DNA of 5,684 nt, from the NCBI GenBank assembly GCA_009835515.1, contig VXXH01000400.1:1-5684 (forward strand), given 5' to 3'. The DNA comes from Candidatus Poribacteria bacterium. GTDB lineage: Bacteria; Poribacteria; WGA-4E; WGA-3G. Of this stretch, positions 1 through 5,684 are shown in pieces. Numbering within the stretch: the first letter of the stretch is position 1; each line of letters opens with the position of its first letter. Under the pieces are notes generated by a model. The model was not told the DNA's origin and made no database searches. It saw nothing but the letters and a program-made list of their open reading frames with translations. The position numbers and the translations under genes were made by a program.

Positions 1-24
1 ATCATTGACTTTATAACTTAAAAT

Positions 25-53
25 TTGACCGAAAATGAAATCCGTGATAATAT
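25..53 (+). promoter_or_regulatory. Candidate sigma-70-type promoter for the primase/helicase-like gene
   Basis: A TTGACC box at 25-30 (five of six matches to the -35 consensus) is followed 17 bases later by TAATAT at 48-53. An overlapping GATAAT at 46-51 is closer to the -10 consensus but gives only a 15-base spacer. Transcription would start near position 60 and leave a leader of roughly 45 bases before the ATG at 107. A second TTGACT lies at 5-10. The stretch is AT-rich compared with the coding DNA that follows. The call rests on box matching only. Confidence 0.35.
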
Positions 54-106
54 ACATTACCAACCTATGTGAAAATATGAAGATCAGATACTGTAGTTAG
101 AGTCGT

Positions 107-3100
107 ATGCCAATGCCAATCAATGTCTTGCAAGATATAATTGCACGCTGCCACCAACGACACACGCAGCCCCTGAAGCAGCGGAAGACGACCATAGCAC
201 CGCTGCTTTACAAAGGACTTCCTTACCATTTCACAGTCTACTGTGCATACAGATACCCTGTACTGCTTCAAGATTTGGAGGCGGCAGGTATTTCCTTTAT
301 GCCCATAGGACAGGCACCTCATAATGACCGTCCCCCGCGCGGTTTTGGGGGCAAACGGTTCTTGAAACGCCAAGAGGTGACACATTGGGATGTCATCCGA
401 TGGCAGAAGTCATGGGGGATCCACGCGTATACGGGTAAGCCTTCGGCACACGATGGCGCGCCCTGGCACGACATCGACTTTAAATATGAGGCACTCTGTG
501 CTGCACCTGACGCCGTCCTTGCTTGCGTTCAGGCACTCGTTAGTGCTGTTGTGAACCCGTTGTTGACGATCTCAAAGTCGGGTGGGCTGCGTTTTTCTTG
601 CAGGATACCGGGATACCTCCACCCGAACACCAAGCAGGCACGGTTGTATGTCTATAGAGGGACACCGACAGCAGAGAATCCGCACCAACAGGACGCGTAT
701 CTTGAAATTTTCGGCGAGAAAGGACACAATTGCTGGGATGCGCGTTATGAAATTTTACTTGGAAGTCTGTTAGATCCACCCGTGATTTCCAGAGAGGTTC
801 TCTTTGCGTCTATTGATGTCCTTCGCGCGAAACTCCATGAACCTGTTCCCCGAAGCCTACCGTACAAGGAGAGCACTCTTGACATGCCATATTCTCTCGG
901 ATCGGATAAACTTGATCTCGCGAAAGAGGCATTTTTCAAGCGCGGGTTTTCTTATGTCAGACAAGCGGATGGATTTCACTATTGGAACCAGCGCGGGGGT
1001 GAGACTGACAACACAGAGATAGCATTGTGGGAGCGCGAAGGTAACGTCTGGATACGTGCATCTACACCCGAAACTGAGCTGCCTATAGAAGCAACACTCA
1101 TAACAGATGTCTGGAACGATACTGGCATCCTACCGCCGATCCCTGTGACGGGGCTGCCTATAGACGATAAGGTGCTCGCTGTGCGGGAAGGGAAACTCAG
1201 TCCATTGGCAATAAAACGTCCTTCTCCGATTTTAGACAAGTCGGGACCCACCGAAAAAGTTTGTGAAACACGAGAAGACATTCGCGTTCAGGTGCAACGC
1301 GCTTTTGATAGGGGCGTGCGCGTTCTTGGACTCACCCCTCAGACAGACGCAGAGGCAAATTATGAAGTCGAATCCCTTTTGTGTCAACGCGAGACAGACG
1401 CTTTAAGCACACCAAACGTTGCGTTTGCAGTCGAAGCTGAAAAATTTCTTCAAAATCGAAATGTAGAATCTGTTGCGCCTTGGCGGGATCGGATGTATCT
1501 ATGGGATCAGGTGAAAGATATCCCCATCGAGGACCGCATGGCAATGCCCTTTCAACATGGAAACGTCTGTGAGGATCCCGAGCGGTGCGAGGCACTTGAG
1601 AAAAAGGGTGGGAATCCGAGCGAAATTATCTGCCCGCAGTGCAGCGTTTACACAACATGTCAGGAACGCGGCTATCTATCGCAACCCGCTACATTACAAA
1701 CGACCAAAGCACAAACCCTCAAGGATCACCGATTGTTCTTGGACCCACAATACGCAAAAATAGTGAAACACCTTCTCGAAGGGCAAGATGGAACACCGCC
1801 GCTTTGTATCATCAATGTCACGAGAGAAAACCAACTGTTTCTTGAATGCGAATTGTCAAAAACTACATTGCAGGAGTGGATTGCCAACTATCAAGGCAGT
1901 GCTTTAGGAAACTTTGCCACAGTTCTATTGAATGCAGTAGAAATCAGAGATAAATCCCATGCTGATGCTATGAAACGCCTTCAAACAGTCATACAGACGT
2001 TTGAATGGTTGGAAGAAGAACTCATTGAACAGATGTGCCACGTCAATGTACCCGGCAGAGTGGTCGCACGAGGGGCTATTGATCCAGAGACCGGAGAAGA
2101 ATTAGCACGTTTTACAATCGAGTTTGCGCGGGGGATCTCTGCTTATATTCCTTTGGATAACAGAGCTGCAGATAGACTTGCTGCAGCAGGATTGCCCTTT
2201 TTGCAAGTCGACACTTTTGTGATTGGGGAAAACATGAAAATTCCGATGCCTTTATCAGATGCCGTCCGTTTGGACATCTTAGATGCAGCGACTGTTGAAA
2301 GTATTCAGGAATTCCCAACGGTTTGTTCGGATCCAAACTGGACATTCTGGCATCAACTCAAACGTTTCTTTGCACATTACACGCGGGACGCTGATGCGCC
2401 GATGCGATGGGAGGAGGAAGGTCTACGATTCTGGGTGCCGCCGATCCTCCACCGAAGCGTCAGCCCCCTTTTGGTCACCTCCCTGGCCCTTAACGGCGAG
2501 CACCTACGTCGGACGTTCTTGGATGAGGAAACTGAAACTCTTTCCACTGAGCCAAGAGCGTGGGTTCCGGGAAGCCGTGTTTTTCAGATTCGCAGCGGTA
2601 TTTATCCACGGGAGACAATTTTAGACCACAGCAATACTTGGGATGTTCTCGGGATGTCTGAAACAGGGCAGCGCATTTTTTGGGGGATCCAAGCCGAAAT
2701 TGACAGAGATCAGAATATTAAGCATGGGATTATAACCCACACTCAAGCGATCGGGCAGCTGGAGAATATCGCGAAAAATGAGAACGTCCGTTTTTTGACA
2801 TCTTTTCGACGGATCAAAGGCGAAGGATTGGAAACTGCTTTTCAAGAGGCAGAAGTCATTTGGATAGTTGGCATGCCGGAAGCGAGACCCCGCTCCATTT
2901 CAGATCGCGCGCAGATCTTGTTTGGAAACGACGAAGAACCTCTTTCTTATGAAATGGAACCTGAGTCCTATCGCTACAAAGACGACCGCGTTCAAAGCAT
3001 TTATGAAAGAACAGTCGCCTATATATTCACACAGATTATAGAGCTGGCGCAGCTGCACCGTTTAGCAAACAAGAAAGTTATGTTGATTACGGGTTTGCGA

Positions 3101-3511
3101 ATTCCTGAGATCACCGACAGACCTGAAAGCGTTCTTTTTGACTGGGAAGATTTCGAGGTTGCCGGTGGCTTAGACAAACTTCACGAGGCAATACAGACAC
3201 GCCAACGCTTTGAAAGAGAACGGGACAACCTAACGGCTGAATCCAGCAGAAAAAAGGTAGAAGCGGTTCTCGGATGCTCCACAAGGCAGGCGAGCCGAGT
3301 GTTACAAAGAATGCGGGGTGTGAAGATTGTTCGCCCGCCCCTCCGCGAGCAAATCCTCTCTTCTCTTGCCGATGGCGAGAAAACAACACCCGAACTCACC
3401 GCAGCTATTCAAGGACATCCAAAAGCAATAAATACAAAACTCACGCACCTTGTCGCCAACGGTGAAATTGTAAAAGTCCGACGCGGGGTGTATCGGCTCC
3501 CGGAACCCTAA
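107..3511 (+). CDS. Large primase-polymerase-like / SF2 pseudo-helicase fusion protein
   Basis: An intact 1134-residue protein, probably cytoplasmic and DNA-acting. Residues ~60-225 resemble an archaeo-eukaryotic-type primase-polymerase: TGKPS at 109-113, an acidic HDIDF at 121-125, KSGGLRF at 157-163 and a late acidic YLEIFGEKG at 198-206. The position where such enzymes carry His (motif sxH) reads Arg162. Residues ~405-1010 follow an XPD/DinG-like SF2 helicase plan: a P-loop position at 408-424, cysteines 488, 494, 509, 512 and 518, a Walker B position at 566-571, a motif III position at 788-795, and a C-terminal RecA-like part (HGIITH 873-878, EVIWIVGMPE 916-925). The ATPase residues are absent at these places. 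Residues 1051-1068 form a helix-turn-helix and 1079-1132 a winged helix. The start is the first ATG after an in-frame TAG at 98-100; the ribosome site is weak and ATG 113 is an alternative. The family is recognised only loosely, and the helicase reading is an inference. Confidence 0.8.
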   Translation: MPMPINVLQDIIARCHQRHTQPLKQRKTTIAPLLYKGLPYHFTVYCAYRYPVLLQDLEAAGISFMPIGQAPHNDRPPRGFGGKRFLKRQEVTHWDVIRWQKSWGIHAYTGKPSAHDGAPWHDIDFKYEALCAAPDAVLACVQALVSAVVNPLLTISKSGGLRFSCRIPGYLHPNTKQARLYVYRGTPTAENPHQQDAYLEIFGEKGHNCWDARYEILLGSLLDPPVISREVLFASIDVLRAKLHEPVPRSLPYKESTLDMPYSLGSDKLDLAKEAFFKRGFSYVRQADGFHYWNQRGGETDNTEIALWEREGNVWIRASTPETELPIEATLITDVWNDTGILPPIPVTGLPIDDKVLAVREGKLSPLAIKRPSPILDKSGPTEKVCETREDIRVQVQRAFDRGVRVLGLTPQTDAEANYEVESLLCQRETDALSTPNVAFAVEAEKFLQNRNVESVAPWRDRMYLWDQVKDIPIEDRMAMPFQHGNVCEDPERCEALEKKGGNPSEIICPQCSVYTTCQERGYLSQPATLQTTKAQTLKDHRLFLDPQYAKIVKHLLEGQDGTPPLCIINVTRENQLFLECELSKTTLQEWIANYQGSALGNFATVLLNAVEIRDKSHADAMKRLQTVIQTFEWLEEELIEQMCHVNVPGRVVARGAIDPETGEELARFTIEFARGISAYIPLDNRAADRLAAAGLPFLQVDTFVIGENMKIPMPLSDAVRLDILDAATVESIQEFPTVCSDPNWTFWHQLKRFFAHYTRDADAPMRWEEEGLRFWVPPILHRSVSPLLVTSLALNGEHLRRTFLDEETETLSTEPRAWVPGSRVFQIRSGIYPRETILDHSNTWDVLGMSETGQRIFWGIQAEIDRDQNIKHGIITHTQAIGQLENIAKNENVRFLTSFRRIKGEGLETAFQEAEVIWIVGMPEARPRSISDRAQILFGNDEEPLSYEMEPESYRYKDDRVQSIYERTVAYIFTQIIELAQLHRLANKKVMLITGLRIPEITDRPESVLFDWEDFEVAGGLDKLHEAIQTRQRFERERDNLTAESSRKKVEAVLGCSTRQASRVLQRMRGVKIVRPPLREQILSSLADGEKTTPELTAAIQGHPKAINTKLTHLVANGEIVKVRRGVYRLPEP

Positions 3512-3630
3512 AAGGAAGCGTGCAGCCTTATTATTTTTCTGGAGAAATTCAAGACAATTGTGAAGCGAAAACGCAATGATTGGGCATAAGTTAGCAGCAG
3601 GAAAATTTTGTCGCCATCCTAATAGCGGTT

Positions 3631-3948
3631 ATGCAGCTTGGTGGCTGCCATAACACACCGCTTGAGGTCTCCGACAACGAGAAAAGATACCTCGATCTTA
3701 ATGAAATCGGTATAACAGTGATTATAGACCCATATAACAAAGGCACGATTATACTTGATATCAGCCAAGACTTCAGGGACGGTATCTCGCTGATCAGATA
3801 TTCAATGGACGAACACGACTTAGTGTTAAAATCGCCCAGACAAACCAGATCGGTATATGTAGGGGCACAATTCACACTGAAAGAAAGCCACATTGTCCAC
3901 CTCTCAGATCGTGTCCGACTTATGATAGATTGCCAAAAACCGCTTTAA
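3631..3948 (+). CDS. Small hypothetical protein, probable lipoprotein with a frameshifted signal peptide
   Basis: The 105-codon frame from ATG 3631 is rich in short beta-strand-like stretches (ITVIIDPY, TIILDIS, SLIRYS, RSVYVGAQFTL) and matches no family I know. Its first residues, MQLGGC, look like the end of a lipoprotein signal. Upstream in the same frame the DNA reads FVAILIAV with no start codon before the TAG at 3592-3594. A second frame from ATG 3576 gives MIGHKLAAGK and would join it if one T of the TTTT at 3606-3609 were removed. The joined product would have a positively charged n-region, a hydrophobic core and a lipobox LGGC, with Cys encoded at 3646-3648. That would make it an anchored envelope protein. 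ATG 3631 has no Shine-Dalgarno sequence, which also argues that it is not the original start. It is either a pseudogene or a sequencing-error frameshift. Confidence 0.5.
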   Translation: MQLGGCHNTPLEVSDNEKRYLDLNEIGITVIIDPYNKGTIILDISQDFRDGISLIRYSMDEHDLVLKSPRQTRSVYVGAQFTLKESHIVHLSDRVRLMIDCQKPL

Positions 3949-3997
3949 AAAACGATGCCCTATAATTTGGATTGAGGAATAGGCAAAGCGCAATAAC

Positions 3998-4026
3998 AAC
4001 CCCTAAATCCCCTTATCAGGCGGACT
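3998..4026. repeat. C-rich intergenic hairpin repeat (REP-like)
   Basis: The sequence aacccctaaatccccttatc followed by aggcggacttgc contains an imperfect inverted repeat at 4008-4024 (TCCCC...GGCGGA arms with one C/C mismatch around a short TTATCA centre). Similar 'cccctaaatcccccttatcaggggg' blocks are, from memory, dispersed between genes in several large bacterial genomes. Here the right arm appears to have one G-to-C change that weakens the stem. No coding role is seen. Only a genome-wide count can show that it is a repeat. Confidence 0.35.
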
Positions 4027-4046
4027 TGCACTACGACGAACGGGAG

Positions 4047-4071
4047 GCATCTTACAACGGTTGTAAGATGC
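4047..4071. repeat. Perfect 12+1+12 palindrome
   Basis: The arm GCATCTTACAAC at 4047-4058 is followed by a single G and by its exact reverse complement GTTGTAAGATGC at 4060-4071. In DNA this could be a dimeric protein operator or a recombination/mobile-element site. In RNA it would make a long stem with a very tight loop. It lies 37 bases upstream of the terminator hairpin and about 100 bases after the lipoprotein-like gene. No T-run follows it directly, so it is not an intrinsic terminator by itself. Confidence 0.75.
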
Positions 4072-4108
4072 ACAGGAGACCAACAGTTTCCTATGCTATA
4101 GAAGATAT

Positions 4109-4140
4109 GCGCGGTTTTTTTGACCGCGCCTTTTCTATTT
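4109..4140 (+). terminator. Rho-independent terminator
   Basis: GCGCGGT at 4109-4115 pairs perfectly with ACCGCGC at 4123-4129 across a seven-base T-rich loop, and the stem is followed by CTTTTCTATTT. A GC-rich seven-pair stem plus a T-rich tail is the classic intrinsic terminator form. It would end rightward transcription from the lipoprotein-like gene, or readthrough from the large gene, before the methyltransferase, which therefore needs its own promoter. The opposite strand has no comparable T-run after the stem, so the direction is rightward. Confidence 0.7.
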
Positions 4141-4206
4141 AACATTTGACAGTATATAGTATTTAACACAACTTGTTGGGTGAGTCCGCAAACTATAGTG
4201 AATTAT

Positions 4207-4386
4207 AGAATAAGGAGGCAGAAACAGAAGACTCGCCCCCGTCGCCTCTATGAGTTCTCGCGTCCGAGAAGTCTTGTGGAGCATTGCATTTTCTAAGGCC
4301 AGAACGTGATTCGCCGTCAAACGCGGACATACCGCCTCGGCTAACCAATCGTTGAAATCTGTGGATTTACACCCACCTTGAAGCAG
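4207..4386 (-). pseudogene. IS630-family transposase remnant
   Basis: Read leftward, the frame encodes LLQGGCKSTDFNDWLAEAVCPRL followed by ALENAMLHKTSRTRELIEATGASLLFLPPYS. This is the part of the IS630 (DDE_3) transposase catalytic domain around the second catalytic acid: the family normally reads 'vvmDNa..Hks.rtreliea.ga.LlflPPYSPdlNPIE'. Two things show decay. The expected Asp is Glu (codon at 4291-4293), and homology stops right after PPYS, so the PDxNPIE segment with the third acid is missing. The frame stays open only from 4413 down to a TAG at 4135-4137, with unrelated residues after the break. The N-terminal helix-turn-helix is absent. It is about 60 codons of a roughly 340-residue family. 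No terminal inverted repeats could be paired. Confidence 0.8.
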
Positions 4387-4436
4387 TCTATGTTTTATTT
4401 TTCTGCTGATACGTTAGATCATATCGTAAAGAACAC

Positions 4437-4445
4437 AAAGGAAAG
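4437..4445 (+). promoter_or_regulatory. Ribosome binding site of the MT-A70 methyltransferase
   Basis: AAAGGAAAG, with its GGA at 4440-4442, lies about nine bases before ATG 4452. It supports that start over later in-frame ATGs, none of which occurs in the first 100 codons. Confidence 0.6.
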
Positions 4446-4451
4446 TAACGA

Positions 4452-5495
4452 ATGAACAAACAAATCGGAACTTTACAACCGGTTGAAAATGACCAGAACA
4501 TTCCCGCAAAATTAGACATAGCGAGACGTGCACTTGCCGAAGCCACTGAAGACTGGCAGCGTGTAGAAATTCGGGATAAAGCACGGGCTGTTGCGGCTGC
4601 GACTGCAATATTAAACCGCAAGGATATTCAAGTTCAGGCAGCAAATCTCGTACAAGACGCTGAACGGGCTATCGCTAAAGCGAACCCGCCTCAAACACCG
4701 CAAGAAAGTGGTAAAAGAGGTAGAGATACTCAACTTGGGGGCGTTCCCATAGAGAACACCCCCGAACTGAGTATTAAGCCCCAAGAAATCCGCAAAATCC
4801 GAATGGCACATGACCACCTATCAGACCCAGAATACGAGGCAGCAAAAGCAGAAGCTGTTGAGACAGAAACTCCCCTTACGCGTTCTGCTTTACAAGAGAA
4901 AAGCAAACGAAAGCGTAGGAAGGAAACCCGTCAAAAATGTGTAGAAAAACTATCGGCTGAAGCAACACGACTCCCTTCAGGCGAACAAAAGTTTTCTGTG
5001 ATTTACGCAGACCCGCCATGGCAATACGACTTTACCAGATCAGAGAACCGAGAAATAGAAAACCACTATCCAACAATGGAGATAGAAGAAATAATGGCTA
5101 TCAATGTATCTGAGTTCTGTCACACAGACGCTGTATTGTATCTCTGGGCAACAGCACCGAAATTAAGGGAATCGCTATCAGTTATGGAAGCGTGGGGCTT
5201 TGAATACAAGACGAACATGGTATGGGTGAAAGATAAAATAGGTATGGGCTATTGGGCACGCGGTCAACACGAACTACTACTGATAGGTACACGTGGCGAG
5301 TTCCCACCACCGCCTAAAGAAAAGCGTGTTTCAAGTATCATTGAAGCACCTCGCAAAAAACATAGTGAAAAACCCGTCCAGTGTGCTGAACTACTGGAAA
5401 CCCTATATCCTGACATGGCGAAGATTGAACTTTTCTGTAGAAATCCAAGAGAAGGATGGACTGTTTGGGGGTATGAAGCAGCAACACAGGAGTAA
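4452..5495 (+). CDS. MT-A70 family adenine-N6 DNA methyltransferase with helical N-terminal extension
   Basis: A 347-residue cytoplasmic enzyme expected to transfer a methyl group from S-adenosylmethionine to the N6 of adenine. The catalytic DPPW is at residues 187-190 within FSVIYADPPWQYDF. The rest of the MT-A70 fold follows: HYPTMEIEEI, AVLYLWATAP, WGFEYKTNMVWVKDK at 248-262, GQHELLLIGTRG, the PRKKHSEKP stretch and the closing NPREGWTVWGYE. Residues ~18-75 are an alanine/arginine-rich helical region, 76-105 a polar linker, and 150-162 a strongly basic run (KSKRKRRKETRQK) that may bind DNA. Phage and mobile-element MT-A70 proteins often carry similar N-terminal helical extensions. Its stop overlaps the ribosome site of the neuA remnant. 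The terminator at 4109 separates it from the genes to the left. The lack of a specificity partner or endonuclease points to an orphan or element-protecting enzyme. Confidence 0.92.
   Translation: MNKQIGTLQPVENDQNIPAKLDIARRALAEATEDWQRVEIRDKARAVAAATAILNRKDIQVQAANLVQDAERAIAKANPPQTPQESGKRGRDTQLGGVPIENTPELSIKPQEIRKIRMAHDHLSDPEYEAAKAEAVETETPLTRSALQEKSKRKRRKETRQKCVEKLSAEATRLPSGEQKFSVIYADPPWQYDFTRSENREIENHYPTMEIEEIMAINVSEFCHTDAVLYLWATAPKLRESLSVMEAWGFEYKTNMVWVKDKIGMGYWARGQHELLLIGTRGEFPPPPKEKRVSSIIEAPRKKHSEKPVQCAELLETLYPDMAKIELFCRNPREGWTVWGYEAATQE
5488..5492 (+). promoter_or_regulatory. Shine-Dalgarno site of the neuA remnant
   Basis: AGGAG lies eight bases before ATG 5501 and inside the last codons of the methyltransferase. 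The spacing is ideal, so the neuA start was probably once functional and translated from a transcript shared with the methyltransferase. Confidence 0.6.
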
Positions 5496-5500
5496 ACATT

Positions 5501-5680
5501 ATGGAAACGTTAGCAATCATTCCGGCACGAGGCGGTAGCAAGGGATATCCAAAACATAGCCGACCTTGCTGGCTACCCTTTATAGTAAAACCCATTTGCT
5601 GGCTACCCTTTATGGAAAAATCCTCCTTTCTCAACTACAACTGTGGTTTAACCACCAAAACAGCGGTTTTTTGTTGTTAA
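5501..5680 (+). pseudogene. neuA: Truncated, frameshifted neuA (acylneuraminate cytidylyltransferase) start
   Basis: The frame begins METLAIIPARGGSKGYPK, the N-terminal nucleotide-binding signature (ARGGSKG) of CMP-sialic acid synthetases and related sugar cytidylyltransferases, which activate nonulosonic acids with CTP for surface glycans. After Lys18 the similarity moves to the next frame: NIADLAGYPL at 5553-5582, matching the family's 'kNI..l.gkPLi', then stops at TAG 5583-5585 and TAA 5586-5588. The shift lies in the AAAAC at 5551-5555. The original frame stays open for 59 codons to 5678-5680, but those residues do not resemble the family. An intact enzyme is about 220-230 residues, so only about 28 remain. 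The start is supported by a strong ribosome site. It could belong to another family sharing this signature, and the break could reflect an assembly join. Confidence 0.65.
5566..5613. repeat. Two-copy direct repeat with 30-bp period
   Basis: TTGCTGGCTACCCTTTAT occurs at 5566-5583 and again at 5596-5613, identical over 18 bases. A further partial match follows (tagtaaaa versus gGaaaaa-like). The first copy encodes the LAGYPL part of neuA in the shifted frame, so the second copy is a duplication of neuA coding DNA. The 30-base period preserves frame. Two copies of an 18-base unit could arise by slippage, by an insertion-and-target-duplication event or by misassembly. Confidence 0.8.
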
Positions 5681-5684
5681 ATTC

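Noticed and set aside
77..100. Seven-codon leader peptide (MKIRYCS) ending seven bases before the large gene
   Set aside because: It has no clear ribosome site, no run of regulatory codons and no attenuator hairpin, so it is probably chance.
3960..4169. Reverse-strand 69-codon frame
   Set aside because: It runs through the terminator, the perfect palindrome and the C-rich repeat, has no ribosome site and shows no family resemblance.
4146..4180. TTGACA at 4146-4151 as a promoter -35 box for the methyltransferase
   Set aside because: No acceptable -10 box lies 16-18 bases downstream, and the start codon is nearly 300 bases away across transposase debris.
4212..4218. Perfect AAGGAGG Shine-Dalgarno sequence on the + strand
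   Set aside because: The nearest downstream ATG (4250) is over 30 bases away and opens no credible frame. The bases are the reverse complement of the PPY codons in the IS630 transposase fossil.
3592..4451. tRNA, CRISPR array or structured RNA in the long gap
   Set aside because: No cloverleaf, repeat-spacer periodicity or recognisable riboswitch core was seen. The structure present is explained by the small gene, hairpins and transposase fossil.
5338..5634. Reverse-strand 98-codon frame containing a repeated IKGSQQ
   Set aside because: The repeat is simply the antisense of the two-copy direct repeat, and the rest is antisense to the methyltransferase.
5643..5670. Short dyads (GTGGTT-T-AACCAC at 5643-5655 and AAAAC...GTTTT at 5657-5670) as a terminator or recombination site
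   Set aside because: The stems are short or AT-only and the T-run is interrupted. They are too weak to call without sequence beyond the window.

Overview
The window looks like accessory DNA from a bacterial genome, with two large rightward genes separated by about 0.9 kb of relic-rich sequence and a broken gene at the right edge. Base and codon use look mixed and moderate in G+C. The long primase/helicase-like protein, the IS630 relic and a C-rich intergenic repeat remind me of sponge-associated Candidatus Poribacteria and similar large metagenomic genomes. That placement is a recollection, not something the sequence proves.

Layout. (1) 1-106: short upstream region with a plausible sigma-70-like promoter. 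(2) 107-3511: an intact 1134-codon gene. It has an N-terminal primase-polymerase-like domain, a central and C-terminal region that reads as an SF2 (XPD/DinG-like) helicase with a cysteine cluster, and C-terminal DNA-binding helix-turn-helix/winged-helix segments. The places where the helicase ATPase motifs should lie hold non-catalytic residues, so it reads as an intact but ATPase-dead 'pseudo-helicase'. (3) 3576-3948: a small probable lipoprotein gene whose signal peptide appears split by a one-base frameshift in an A4T4 run. (4) 3949-4451: a C-rich imperfect hairpin repeat, a perfect 12+1+12 palindrome, a strong intrinsic terminator and a reverse-strand remnant of an IS630-family transposase. 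(5) 4452-5495: an intact MT-A70-type adenine methyltransferase with a long helical N-terminal extension. (6) 5501-5680: the first codons of neuA (acylneuraminate cytidylyltransferase), frameshifted and cut off beside a 30-bp-period direct repeat.

A replication-type protein plus an MT-A70 methyltransferase is a pairing typical of phage, plasmid or integrative-element modules. The methyltransferase could mark the element's DNA or counter host restriction. Transposase debris, a frameshifted lipoprotein and a truncated neuA show that the surroundings are eroding, yet the two large genes remain open. The most interesting point is therefore the large protein: a full-length reading frame kept while several ATPase motifs appear lost.
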